34,790 nucleotides of DNA from positions 1 through 34,790 of IMG/VR virus record IMGVR_UViG_3300005618_000040. One strand, given 5' to 3'. How positions within the stretch are numbered: position 1 is the first letter of the stretch; each line of letters opens with the position of its first letter. This stretch comes from a virus. Below, piece by piece: positions 8,368-16,075 of the stretch. Made by a program: the position numbers and the translations under genes. Under the pieces are notes generated by a model. It was not told the origin of the DNA. It did no database searches and worked only from the letters and a program-made list of their open reading frames with translations.

Positions 8368-11300
8368 TACTCCGCGTCCACCGTTTCGGCTCCGCGACGC
8401 GCTCGCGGTGCCGGCCGGGTGGCCTCCGGACGTATTGCCGAATCAGATCATCACGGCCGCGCACATCAACGCGGTCAAGGCGAGCGTGTATGCATGGCCG
8501 GGTGATGTGGACGGCAAGAACCATACGCTATCGAACGTCAACCTCGTAAACGCCACCGGCGTGCTCGCCGATCCGACGACCGCGGCCGGCGATCTGATTG
8601 CGCGCGGTCCGGTGGCGCTCGGCGCGTTTGCGATCGGCGCGGCGGGGCAAGTGCTCACGGTCGATCTGGCGGCGCCGCAAAAGCTCAAATGGGCGACGCC
8701 GGCTCTGGCGCCGGTCCTGAGTTTTAATGCGCGCGTCGGCGCCGTGATGCCGGCCGCGGGCGACTACACGGCCGCAATGGTGACGGGCGCGCTCGCCGAT
8801 CCGACGACGACGAAGGGTGATTTGATCGTTCACGGCGCCGTCACCGGCCGAATGCCGGTAGGTACGGACGGTCAGGTGCTCCGCGCCGATAGCGCGGCGG
8901 CGCCGTTCGGCATCCGGTGGGGCGCCGAAAGCGTAGTAAGCGTGTTCGGCCGCGGCGGGCCGGTCACGGCGCAAGCCGGCGACTACACGGCCGCGCAAGT
9001 CACAAACGCCGTAAGCGTGCTCGGCTCTTATCCCGATCCGAGTTGGATTACATCGTTCGGGTGGTCGAAGCTAATCGGCGTGCCGGCGACGTTCGCGCCG
9101 GCGCCGCACACGCACGACGCGGGCGCGATCGTTTCGGGCGTGCTCGCGACGGCTCGGCTCGGTACGGGCGTCGCCGATGCCAGCGTGTATCTCCGCGGCG
9201 ACGGCACTTGGGCCGCGGCCGGGACGGGCGGCGGCGGGGGCGTGGTTAGCGTGTTCGGCCGAGCCGGTAACGTGATCGCGCAAGCGGGCGATTACACGGC
9301 CGCAATGGTCACAAACGCCGTGAGCGATCCGACGCAGAGTACCGGCGATTTGATCGTACGCAACAATCTCAACGCGCTTACGCGCTTGCCGATCGGCGCG
9401 AACGGTCAAGTGCTGCAGACCGATACAACCATGAGTGTCGGCATGAAGTGGACGACGATTACGGCCGCGGTTCAAACGCCTTGGGTAACGAACATCGACG
9501 CGGCGGGCTTCAATCTGGTCAACGTCGGGCGTATCGGCGTCGGCAAGTCTGTGCCGAATTATCCGATTGACGTTGTAGGCGATATCAACTACACCGGCGT
9601 GCTCCGCGTCAACGGCGTGCCGGTCACGTTCGGCGGCTCGCAAACTCCCTGGACAAGCAATATCGACGCATCGGGTTTCGCGCTCAATAACGTCGGTACG
9701 CTCGGGATCGGCACGGCCGCGCCGCAAGCGGCGCCGCTCGTGGTTTCGTCGGCGACACCGACCGCGGCCGGCTCGATCGCCGTGCAGGACAAGAGCGCAA
9801 CCGCGGCCGGCAATCCGGTGCTTGTGGTAAGCGGGATGAGCTCGGAGGGTTCGCGGTGTTGGGCGATCGGCAATCGCGGCGGCGCGACGTACGGACAGGA
9901 TTTTTACGCCTGGAACGATCGCGCATCGGCGATGATTTTCGGGACGAATTCGGCCGAGCGGATGCGGATTACGGCCGCGGGCCTGGTCGGAATCGGCGCG
10001 GCCGTGCCGGAAGCAAATCTTCACGTCACCGCGGCTACAGGCGATCCGACTATCTTGATCGACGTTACCACTCAGAGCACGCGCAGTCCGATATTGGCAT
10101 TCCGCGAGGCGGCTACCGCTGTTTGGAATATCGGCCTAGACGTGACCGATGGAACGAAGCTGAAAGTTGCGACGGGAGGGAGCTTTAACAATCTCCCGGG
10201 TGGCACTAAGATGACGATTACTGTGGCGGGCAACGTCGGCATTGGAACGACGGCGCCGGCTTACTTGCTTGACCTTGGAGGTAGTGACGTCCAACTCCGC
10301 ATCGCCACATGGGGCGGCATATCTGGAGATGGATCTGGCGGCTTCACTGCTGGCGAGAACATCTATCGGGATTCAACCGGGACATTCCGGGCGTTGAGTA
10401 CTCATGCCTCACTCGGCGGCGGCGGCATGTCTGTTGCGAGTGCCGATATCAGGTTTGTGAATTACACGGGCGCGGCTACCGCAGGCGCAACAGTTCCGGC
10501 AGTGGAGCGGATGCGGATCACGGCGGCGGGGCTGGTTGGCATCGGTACGACGGCGCCGATTGGCGCGCTCGACGTTCAAAACTTTGGATCATACGGTTAC
10601 TTTCGTGGCAATGCTAATGGTGCGTCTTATCCCGCGGCTTTCACTAATGGCGTAGCTCTGGGATGGAATCATAGCGGACTCTACGGCGAGGCGAACGTTA
10701 CATTTGCGGGGCCGCGTTTCGATCTGAGTTATTGGGATTCCGCGTCCGTCTACAGGGTTGCGCTAACGGTTCTGGCGGCGGGCACTGTCGGCATAGGTCT
10801 TGCGACCCCGCAATCACTGCTCGACGTGGCGGGAGATATCCGCGGTCGCAATGATCTGGTGTTCACCAAGGGTGCCACGCCGATGATTTACACGTCGGAC
10901 AATCAGGATTTGCGAATCGGAACTAACACTACAGAACACATACGGGTGGCAGCGGCGACGGGCCGTGTGGGTATCAATCAGGCCGTTCCCGTTGGAACCT
11001 TGCACAGCTATAGCGGTTCGTACGCTCCACAAAACGGGGTTGTCGCATCGGCACTTCTCGCGGACGGTCAATATGGTGGCGGCATATCTCTTATAACCAA
11101 CCCAATGGGTGCGGGCATGTGGCTCACGGCCTCTCCTGCTACGTTGCACATTGGAGTCGTTGAGAATAACGCTTCCTTTGGCGGTCCGACTGGATGCATG
11201 CTGATTGATTCCAACAATCGAGTTGGGATCTTGGTTGGACCGCTATACACCTTGGACGTTAACGGCGACATAAACTGCCGGGGCGTCTTCCGCGTCAACG

Positions 11301-11788
11301 GCACGCCGCTTACGACGGGCGGGCTCGCCGGCGTCCAGATCAACAGCGGCGCGCCGACGACGGGCAACTTTACCTATCTGAATTTCTACCAGCTAGGCTC
11401 CATCGTGCTTTCTAACGGCGGGGTATCGGGTCCGAGCAACAACACGTACACGGTGCAAATCGGTACGTCGTCCGATCGCCGGCTCAAGCGGAATATCGAA
11501 CCGCTTACGGGCGGGCTTCCGCTGATTGAACAATTGCGGCCGATTACCGCGGAATGGAACGGGCTCGCCGATACGCGCGAAGGGTTGCCGCTAACTTCGA
11601 TAATCGCTCAAGAGTTACAGGAAGTCATACCGGGCGCCGTCTATCCGTACCGCGCGAAATTACGCGCGGAGGATGCCGACGAAACGGAGTTACTGGGCTA
11701 CGATCAAATGGCGATCGTAAGCCATCTGATACTTGCCGTGCAGGAGCTCGCGCGACGGCTCGCACTGGTTGAAGAAACAGTCAATTAA
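8360..11788 (+). CDS. Long tail fibre with C-terminal S74 chaperone
   Basis: This 1142-residue receptor-binding fibre has three copies of a VFGRxGxVxxxxGDYTAA motif in its N-terminal part (near residues 120, 193 and 295). Many short repeats of the type GLVGIGTTAPxxxLDV follow between about 440 and 920. Residues about 1036-1142 form a peptidase S74 intramolecular chaperone: SSDRRLKRNIEPL (Ser1038 and Lys1043 at the expected self-cleavage dyad), IAQELQEVIPGAV, then a terminal helical coiled coil (ILAVQELARRLALVEE). In this family the chaperone helps the trimer fold and is then cut off. Base use changes around 10.05-11.28 kb (see that entry). Confidence 0.9.
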   Translation: MSDTPRPPFRLRDALAVPAGWPPDVLPNQIITAAHINAVKASVYAWPGDVDGKNHTLSNVNLVNATGVLADPTTAAGDLIARGPVALGAFAIGAAGQVLTVDLAAPQKLKWATPALAPVLSFNARVGAVMPAAGDYTAAMVTGALADPTTTKGDLIVHGAVTGRMPVGTDGQVLRADSAAAPFGIRWGAESVVSVFGRGGPVTAQAGDYTAAQVTNAVSVLGSYPDPSWITSFGWSKLIGVPATFAPAPHTHDAGAIVSGVLATARLGTGVADASVYLRGDGTWAAAGTGGGGGVVSVFGRAGNVIAQAGDYTAAMVTNAVSDPTQSTGDLIVRNNLNALTRLPIGANGQVLQTDTTMSVGMKWTTITAAVQTPWVTNIDAAGFNLVNVGRIGVGKSVPNYPIDVVGDINYTGVLRVNGVPVTFGGSQTPWTSNIDASGFALNNVGTLGIGTAAPQAAPLVVSSATPTAAGSIAVQDKSATAAGNPVLVVSGMSSEGSRCWAIGNRGGATYGQDFYAWNDRASAMIFGTNSAERMRITAAGLVGIGAAVPEANLHVTAATGDPTILIDVTTQSTRSPILAFREAATAVWNIGLDVTDGTKLKVATGGSFNNLPGGTKMTITVAGNVGIGTTAPAYLLDLGGSDVQLRIATWGGISGDGSGGFTAGENIYRDSTGTFRALSTHASLGGGGMSVASADIRFVNYTGAATAGATVPAVERMRITAAGLVGIGTTAPIGALDVQNFGSYGYFRGNANGASYPAAFTNGVALGWNHSGLYGEANVTFAGPRFDLSYWDSASVYRVALTVLAAGTVGIGLATPQSLLDVAGDIRGRNDLVFTKGATPMIYTSDNQDLRIGTNTTEHIRVAAATGRVGINQAVPVGTLHSYSGSYAPQNGVVASALLADGQYGGGISLITNPMGAGMWLTASPATLHIGVVENNASFGGPTGCMLIDSNNRVGILVGPLYTLDVNGDINCRGVFRVNGTPLTTGGLAGVQINSGAPTTGNFTYLNFYQLGSIVLSNGGVSGPSNNTYTVQIGTSSDRRLKRNIEPLTGGLPLIEQLRPITAEWNGLADTREGLPLTSIIAQELQEVIPGAVYPYRAKLRAEDADETELLGYDQMAIVSHLILAVQELARRLALVEETVN
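10050..11280 (+). other. Segment of the fibre gene with unlike base and codon use
   Basis: Within the long fibre gene this stretch lacks most of the GCCGGC/CGGCCG-rich, CTC/TTG-biased wording of its surroundings. It uses more varied codons (ACT, GGA, TCT, CAT, TAT, AAT) and is less GC-rich by eye. The flanks return to the genome norm. The reading frame is intact. It covers the repeats before the chaperone, the usual receptor-contact part, so a recombined segment is likely. Confidence 0.5.
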
Positions 11789-11806
11789 CGCGAAGGGGGT
11801 CTTACG

Positions 11807-12094
11807 ATGACATACGTAGAATCAGCGGCACTCATGACAGATTTGGAATTCCGCGGGCGCGTGAAAGTCTCGTGCCTGAGATACGCCGATAGCATTATCG
11901 GTGAGCCGACCGGCACGCCGGCACACAATACGCGCCTGAAATGGGCGCAAGCATGTTTGCAAAATCCGGATATGATGGCGGTTCAAGTACAACCGCCGAC
12001 CGTAATGGACGCGGCCGTGCAAGCCGACGGGCCGGATATCACCGACGAAATGCTGCAGGCGTCGGTAGAGGTTACTGTCAACAAAATAATGTGA
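11807..12094 (+). CDS. Small hypothetical protein after the tail fibre
   Basis: This 95-residue protein has no named family that I know. It contains a helical, charged N-terminal half (LMTDLEFRGRVKVSCLRYADSII), HNTRLKWAQACLQNPDMMA in the middle, and an acidic end. An AAGGGGG ribosome site precedes the ATG. It is the last gene of the tail operon. It could be a small structural or regulatory protein, but the sequence does not say. Confidence 0.7.
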   Translation: MTYVESAALMTDLEFRGRVKVSCLRYADSIIGEPTGTPAHNTRLKWAQACLQNPDMMAVQVQPPTVMDAAVQADGPDITDEMLQASVEVTVNKIM

Positions 12095-12107
12095 GCCGGC
12101 CGGCAAC

Positions 12108-12338
12108 ATGAAGCGGCTCACCGCTCGCGAGTGGACGTACGCGCGCCTAGTCGCCCGCGGGCTCAACTGCAAAGAGATTGCCGAGCATATGGGAATCTCG
12201 ACCGATGGCGCGCGTACACACGGCATCCGCATCTATAGCAAGCTCGGCTTGAGCTCGTGGGGCAATCCGCGGGTCCGGTTGGCGCTATGGGTGCGGGCGC
12301 GCGCCGGCGATCGCGTGGCGCCTTCGCCTATTCGGTAG
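12108..12338 (+). CDS. LuxR/GerE-type helix-turn-helix protein
   Basis: This 76-residue protein is almost only a GerE-type DNA-binding domain: LTAREWTYARLVARGLNCKEIAEHMGISTDGARTH...IYSKLGL, with the four-helix pattern and the KLGL signature ending the recognition region (about residues 3-48). No sensing domain is present, so it would act as a stand-alone DNA binder. Its 3' end overlaps the convergent gene 12328-12567 by 11 bases. No good ribosome site is visible; the ATG comes 13 bases after the previous stop. It may control late or early transcription, but its target is unknown. Confidence 0.8.
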   Translation: MKRLTAREWTYARLVARGLNCKEIAEHMGISTDGARTHGIRIYSKLGLSSWGNPRVRLALWVRARAGDRVAPSPIR

Positions 12339-12567
12339 CGGGCTTATCCTTCCAGCGTGCGGCCGCGGCCTTGCGCGCGATCGCCGCGCGTTTCGCCGGC
12401 GTGAGCGACGCGGCGCGGGCCGGTCCACCTTTTCTCCCTCCCTTACGGCCGATCGCCGAGAGCTCGCCCGCGGTTAACGCTTCCGCGCGAGCATTCCCAC
12501 CTTTCAATCCTCCGAGCCGGCCGAGCGCGACCGCGTGCGGGTTTTTCTTGATTCGTTCTTTCTTCAT
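12328..12567 (-). CDS. Small basic KGG-motif protein, divergent from the early region
   Basis: This 79-residue basic protein has repeated glycine-lysine motifs: LGRLGGLKGGNAR and IGRKGGRKGG, then AIARKAAAARW. This pattern is common in small uncharacterised bacterial proteins (KKNPHAVALGRLGG...), which I associate with Acidobacteria and related soil groups. It suggests nucleic-acid binding, but function is not established. It is transcribed away from the early cassettes from a reversed copy of their promoter. The TAAGCT box ends 6 bases before the ATG, so the message is probably leaderless although AGGAG lies just before the ATG. Its position opposite the first early promoter would suit a regulator. 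Confidence 0.75.
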   Translation of the reverse strand: MKKERIKKNPHAVALGRLGGLKGGNARAEALTAGELSAIGRKGGRKGGPARAASLTPAKRAAIARKAAAARWKDKPATE

Positions 12568-12573
12568 ACTCCT

Positions 12574-12603
12574 AGCTTAACTTGAGCGGTCGGTGCTTGT
12601 CAT
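12574..12603 (-). promoter_or_regulatory. Reversed copy of the early promoter
   Basis: On the reverse strand this reads ATGACA, an 18-base spacer and TAAGCT. The spacer shares GACAAGC...CTCAAG with the six forward early promoters. The start codon of the KGG gene follows after 6 bases, with no room for an untranslated leader. It lies about 50 bases from the first forward promoter, making a divergent control region. Confidence 0.5.
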
Positions 12604-12635
12604 TGTCCGCGGCGCCGGTTTCACCGTTCCGCCCG

Positions 12636-12732
12636 TTTCACCCCTTCGCGTTTGACTTGTGCGGTCAAGTCAAGCTAAGATTGGTTTGTAGACGACAGCC
12701 GACGGGCTTAAAGCGAAGGGAAAACAAACCAA
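12636..12732 (+). promoter_or_regulatory. Early promoter/leader cassette 1 with operator-like inverted repeat
   Basis: The -35 box is TTGACT (12652-12657) and the -10 box TAAGAT (12676-12681), with an 18-base spacer. TTGACTTG pairs with CAAGTCAA across 6 bases, a perfect inverted repeat over the -35 region that looks like an operator. Upstream CCCTTCGC is complementary to GCGAAGGG at the ribosome site. The leader contains GTAGACGAC and a small hairpin AGCC-GACG-GGCT. It drives the DUF932 gene. Confidence 0.75.
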
Positions 12733-13560
12733 ATGACGAACCGTTACCAGATGATCCGCACCGAACAGCCGATGACGAATGACCAACTCCGCGCCGCGGC
12801 GCCGAGCATTTTCGCGATGCAACCGTGGCACGCCATGAGCGATCGCTATACCTTTATCCCCACGTCGGCCGTGGTCGATCGGATGCGCGAGGAAGGCTTC
12901 CAGCCGGTCGCGGCGATGCAATCGCGTACGCGGATTGCCGGCAAGGGCGAATTTACGAAACACGTCGTACGCTTCCGCGATATGCGGGCGGGCTCGGCGC
13001 CGGCGACTCGCGCGCTCGGCGTGGTGTATCCGGAGCTCGTACTCACCAACTCTCACGACGGCGCGAGCGCGTACAAGCTCGACGCCGGCCTGTTCCGCCT
13101 GGTCTGCACCAACGGGATGGTTGTGAGTGACGGCGAATTCGCGCAAATCAACGTGCGGCATTCCGGATCGGCCGACGGCATCATTGAAGCGAGCTATCAG
13201 GTTGTCGAGCAGTTCCCGAAAGTGATCGACTCGGCCGCGCGCTTCCAGCAATTGCGGCTCACGGCGCCCGAACAGACGGCGTACGCGACGGCCGCGCTCG
13301 CTCTGCGGTACGACGAAGGCACGGCGCCGGTCGCGGCCGAGCAGTTGGTACGGGCTCGCCGGTCGGAGGATGCCGAGGGCACGCTCTGGAACAGCTTCAA
13401 CCGTGCGCAAGAGCATCTGGTAAACGGCGGGCTCCGCGGCCGTAACGCCGAGACTCGGCGCCGGGTGACGGTCCGGCCGGTTACGGGGATCAGCGAGAAT
13501 ACGCGGCTCAATAAGGCACTCTGGACGCTAACGCAGGAAATGGCGAAGCTGAAAGGCTAG
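12733..13560 (+). CDS. DUF932 family protein
   Basis: This 275-residue protein matches the DUF932 family often found in phages and plasmids. Recognisable parts are an N-terminal SIFAMQPWHAMSDRYTFIPT, a central DMRAGSAPATRALGVVYPELVLTNSHDGASAYKL (about 85-118), LVCTNGMVV (about 125-134), and a C-terminal WNSFNRAQEHLVNGG...ETRRRVTVRPVTGI. Function of the family is unproven. Members lie near replication and recombination genes and some are said to act against host restriction. It is the first gene of the early region, downstream of cassette 1, and is followed by a strong hairpin. Confidence 0.85.
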   Translation: MTNRYQMIRTEQPMTNDQLRAAAPSIFAMQPWHAMSDRYTFIPTSAVVDRMREEGFQPVAAMQSRTRIAGKGEFTKHVVRFRDMRAGSAPATRALGVVYPELVLTNSHDGASAYKLDAGLFRLVCTNGMVVSDGEFAQINVRHSGSADGIIEASYQVVEQFPKVIDSAARFQQLRLTAPEQTAYATAALALRYDEGTAPVAAEQLVRARRSEDAEGTLWNSFNRAQEHLVNGGLRGRNAETRRRVTVRPVTGISENTRLNKALWTLTQEMAKLKG

Positions 13561-13568
13561 CCGATCGG

Positions 13569-13592
13569 GGGCGCCGGTTGCGGCCGGCGCCC
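13569..13592 (+). terminator. GC-rich hairpin after the DUF932 gene
   Basis: GGGCGCCGG pairs with CCGGCGCCC around a 6-base loop, a perfect 9-bp stem, followed by ATCTTTCAAAA. The T run is short, so it may be a weak terminator or an mRNA stabiliser ahead of the zinc-finger gene. Confidence 0.5.
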
Positions 13593-13611
13593 ATCTTTCA
13601 AAAGGGGAACC

Positions 13612-13899
13612 ATGACACTCTTTAACGCAACAAACGCCGCGGGCACATGCTTGTGGTGCGGCGCGATACTTCGCCGGCAATCGACCGAAGCCGGACTGAA
13701 GCGCGATCTTGCGGCGATCGCGAAAGTGTACCTTGTGCCGGCGTCGCGCGATCGCGAGACGGTCGCGCGCCTGCAGCGGCATGATCGGGATTGCAACAAG
13801 CTCGGCAAGCATGACGGCTGTTTCTGCACCGATAGATGCGCGGTCAAATTTGGCGTCGCCGCGGCGCGCACCGGCTACCGTTTCGGGCCGCAATTGTAA
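13612..13899 (+). CDS. Small zinc-finger protein
   Basis: This 95-residue protein has a CLWC knuckle (residues 13-16) and a CFCTDRCAVKFG motif near residues 70-81, the pattern of a small treble-clef or zinc-ribbon fold with the two pairs far apart. An AAGGGG ribosome site lies before the ATG. It shares the FCTDRC wording with the protein at 32469-32780. The role is unknown; zinc proteins of this size in phages are usually regulators or host-protein binders. Confidence 0.7.
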   Translation: MTLFNATNAAGTCLWCGAILRRQSTEAGLKRDLAAIAKVYLVPASRDRETVARLQRHDRDCNKLGKHDGCFCTDRCAVKFGVAAARTGYRFGPQL

Positions 13900-13908
13900 A
13901 GCCCGTCA

Positions 13909-14003
13909 TTTCACCCCTTCGCGCTAGACAAGCGCGGTCAACTCAAGCATAATTAAAGAGTAGACGACAGCCGCGAGGCTTTAAAGCGCGAAGGGGAAAC
14001 ACC
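13909..14003 (+). promoter_or_regulatory. Early promoter/leader cassette 2
   Basis: TAGACA (13925-13930), a 17-base spacer and CATAAT (13948-13953) form the promoter. The leader has GTAGACGAC and the hairpin AGCC-GCGA-GGCT, whose loop is a GNRA tetraloop. The 11-base arm CCCCTTCGCGC upstream of the promoter is a perfect complement of GCGCGAAGGGG at the ribosome site. It drives the PP-loop gene at 14004. Confidence 0.8.
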
Positions 14004-15056
14004 ATGAGCAACGTAATCAGCAGTGAGAAAAAATCGCCGATCGTGGTTAGCTACGGCGCCGGCCGTGACAGTACAGCAATGCTGGTCGAAATGTGGAAGC
14101 GCAACATGCGGCCGGACGCGATCGTATTCGCGAACGTCGGAAGCGAAAAGCGCGAGACGTACGAGTATATCCGCCTGTTCGATGGTTGGCTCAAGCAACA
14201 CGATTTTCCGGGTATTACGGTTGTCCGTTACGAGCCGAAGCGGGCGCCCTACCGCTCGATCGAGGGCAACATGGTGCTCAACGCGACTCTGCCAGGTGCG
14301 GCCTTCAACATGCATTCGTGCGCGATGAAGTTCAAGATTGAGCCGCAAGTCAAATGGGCGAATCACTGGGCGCCGGCGCGCGAAGCATGGGCGCGCGGTC
14401 AAAAGGTCCGGAAGTTCATCGGGTTTGAAGCCGGCGAAACGCATCGCGTGAAGCGCGCCGACGCGCGGGCTCATTCCGGCAAGGCGAACAAGAACGAAGC
14501 GAAGCGGTACACGTACGAAATGCCGTTGATGGAATGGGGGCTCGATCTGGAAGCCTGCATTGCGAGCATCCGCGAAGTCGGCTTGCCGGTGCCGGCGAAG
14601 TCGTCCTGCTATTTCTGCCCGTTCCAAAAGACTGAGGAAGTCGATACGGCGACGCCGGAAGATCGCGCACGTACGATCCTGATTGAGCTCACGGCCGAGC
14701 CGTACAACACGGCCGTACAGGGCTTGTGGCGCCGGCCGCGGAAAGAAGACGGCCGGCCTGGTTCGATCACCGAGTACATCCTCGAAAAGAAACTGGACTT
14801 CGTACCGCTGCACGAGCTCGCCGATACGATCGTGCTGAATGACAAGTGCCAAAAGGCGCGCACCGGCGTTACGCTGCAGGCGCCGCACTTGCCGGTGAGC
14901 TTGCGCGATCGGCTCACGGCCGCGGGGCACGCCGTACCGCGCGTGGTGACGCCGGAAGCATGGGACGGCCGCGGCAAGGTGTACACCGAATCGCTCCGCG
15001 AAGTGCCGGCCGACGTTGAAGACGAAATGCACGCCGAGCTAATCGCCGCGGCGTAA
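14004..15056 (+). CDS. PP-loop ATPase, PAPS reductase-like (early copy)
   Basis: This 350-residue protein belongs to the adenine-nucleotide alpha-hydrolase/PAPS reductase superfamily. The ATP-binding PP-loop is SYGAGRDS (residues 16-23). Cys106 in HSCAMKFKI matches the position of the functional cysteine followed by lysines. FIGFEAGETHRVKR resembles the GISxDE motif, and CYFCPF (Cys202, Cys205) could bind zinc or an iron-sulfur cluster. Family members adenylate a substrate for sulfur or amine transfer, or reduce PAPS. In phages the substrate is usually unknown, and nucleic-acid modification is a reasonable guess. It is alone in its transcription unit. A second member lies at 29587-30366. Confidence 0.85.
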   Translation: MSNVISSEKKSPIVVSYGAGRDSTAMLVEMWKRNMRPDAIVFANVGSEKRETYEYIRLFDGWLKQHDFPGITVVRYEPKRAPYRSIEGNMVLNATLPGAAFNMHSCAMKFKIEPQVKWANHWAPAREAWARGQKVRKFIGFEAGETHRVKRADARAHSGKANKNEAKRYTYEMPLMEWGLDLEACIASIREVGLPVPAKSSCYFCPFQKTEEVDTATPEDRARTILIELTAEPYNTAVQGLWRRPRKEDGRPGSITEYILEKKLDFVPLHELADTIVLNDKCQKARTGVTLQAPHLPVSLRDRLTAAGHAVPRVVTPEAWDGRGKVYTESLREVPADVEDEMHAELIAAA

Positions 15057-15152
15057 TTTCACCCCTTCGCGCTAGACAAGCGCGGTCAACTCAAGCATAC
15101 TAGTGAATGTAGACGACAGCCGCGAGGCTTTAAAGCGCGAAGGAAAAACACC
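15057..15152 (+). promoter_or_regulatory. Early promoter/leader cassette 3
   Basis: TAGACA (15073-15078), 17 bases, CATACT (15096-15101). It has the same leader with GTAGACGAC and the AGCC-GCGA-GGCT hairpin. CCTTCGCGC upstream pairs with GCGCGAAGG at the ribosome site. The upstream arm directly follows the stop of the PP-loop gene. Confidence 0.8.
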
Positions 15153-15536
15153 ATGAAATTCTACGCTAACGAATCCGATTACGAAGACGCCTTGATCGAG
15201 GCGGCGCGCAACACTTGCGATAACTGCGGCGAGATTGTCTCCGATCTGTTCCGCGTACACGAGTCGGCGACGCCGTACATTGCGTGCTCGGAATGCTACG
15301 CGGAGGTTGACGCGATATTGGAGCGCGAAGCGGCCGGCGATATGCAACCGTCCGACGCGGGCGTACTCGCCGCGTTGCGTCGCAAGCCGGCCGGCCGCGA
15401 GCTCGAAAGCGAGCTTGAGCGGATCGACGCGAGCATGGTTAGCGCGTACGGCCGCGGCCTGGACGCGATCGAGCGCGAATTCATCCGCGCGAATATGGCC
15501 GGCGAGCTCGGGCCGAACGCCGCGGAGGTTGCATAA
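15153..15536 (+). CDS. Small protein with zinc-binding Cys pairs
   Basis: This 127-residue protein has two CxxC pairs, CDNC (residues 22-25) and CSEC (about 46-49), probably one zinc site, followed by an acidic helical region (LESELERIDASMVSAYGRGLDAIEREF). No family is recognised. Its stop overlaps the next start (TAATG), so the two are coupled. It is the first gene after cassette 3. Confidence 0.7.
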   Translation: MKFYANESDYEDALIEAARNTCDNCGEIVSDLFRVHESATPYIACSECYAEVDAILEREAAGDMQPSDAGVLAALRRKPAGRELESELERIDASMVSAYGRGLDAIEREFIRANMAGELGPNAAEVA

Positions 15537-15724
15537 TGCGCGGCGTCACTCTGCAGGAGCTCTACCGCCAGTACCGCGCGATGTATTGGCCGATTGAGGC
15601 GTACGTACACGCGCGGGCCGTCTGGACGCGCGGGCAGTTGATCGCCGGCAGTTGGAGTACGGGCGCCATGTGGCGCCTAATGGAGTCGGCCGCGGAGACG
15701 CGGCCTTTCACCCTTCCGCGCTAG
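15536..15724 (+). CDS. Tiny hypothetical protein ending inside cassette 4
   Basis: This 62-residue protein is rich in Trp, Tyr and Arg (VTLQELYRQYRAMYWPIEAYVHAR). No family is known to me. Translation is coupled to the previous gene. Its stop TAG at 15722-15724 lies within the -35 box of the next promoter, so gene and promoter share bases. Confidence 0.55.
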   Translation: MRGVTLQELYRQYRAMYWPIEAYVHARAVWTRGQLIAGSWSTGAMWRLMESAAETRPFTLPR

Positions 15725-15757
15725 ACAAGCGCGGTCAACTCAAGCATAATAATAAGT
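15706..15757 (+). promoter_or_regulatory. Early promoter cassette 4, without the leader
   Basis: TAGACA (15722-15727), 17 bases, CATAAT (15745-15750). It is identical to the other cassettes through the -10 box but the GTAGACGAC leader, hairpin and ribosome site are all missing. The ATG comes only 7 bases after the -10 box, so the transcript should begin at or within a base or two of the start codon (leaderless). Confidence 0.75.
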
Positions 15758-16075
15758 ATGAAGAACATGAAAAAAACGAAACAGACGCGGGGCTCGGTAG
15801 CGGTCAATCGGACGGGCGCCGTCATGCACGGCCTTGCACCGCTCACGGCCGAGCAGCTTCGCGAACAGGCCGCGATCACGGCCGCGCTCGGGTTGCCGAC
15901 GGTGACGGCCGAAACGCTTCGCCGCATGTCGGCCGAGTCGGAAGCGCGCTTTTACTCGGCGATCGGAGTACCGGCGCCGCGGCCGGCGACGCAGGTTGTC
16001 GAACGCTGGAACGGCGAGCGGTGGAGCGAGCATCGCCTGGTCTGGAACGGCACGCAGTACGCGGAGGTTGAATAA
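15758..16075 (+). CDS. Hypothetical protein, probably from a leaderless message
   Basis: This 105-residue protein starts MKNMKKTKQTRG, then has LAPLTAEQLREQAAITAALGLPTVTAETLRRM (helical) and a C-terminal VERWNGERWSEHRLVWNGTQYAEV, which looks like a small beta hairpin domain. No family is known to me. The start at 15758 was chosen because it lies 7 bases after the promoter box. The ATG at 15767 is an alternative, but neither has a ribosome site. It adjoins the next gene with the stop directly before its ATG. Confidence 0.65.
   Translation: MKNMKKTKQTRGSVAVNRTGAVMHGLAPLTAEQLREQAAITAALGLPTVTAETLRRMSAESEARFYSAIGVPAPRPATQVVERWNGERWSEHRLVWNGTQYAEVE

Noticed and set aside
13953-15032. A 359-codon reverse frame opposite the PP-loop gene
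   Set aside because: It has no recognisable motif, while the forward strand has a complete PP-loop enzyme with its own promoter and ribosome site.
14004-15056. DndC of a phosphorothioation system
   Set aside because: No DndB, D or E neighbours and the gene stands alone; only the superfamily can be claimed.
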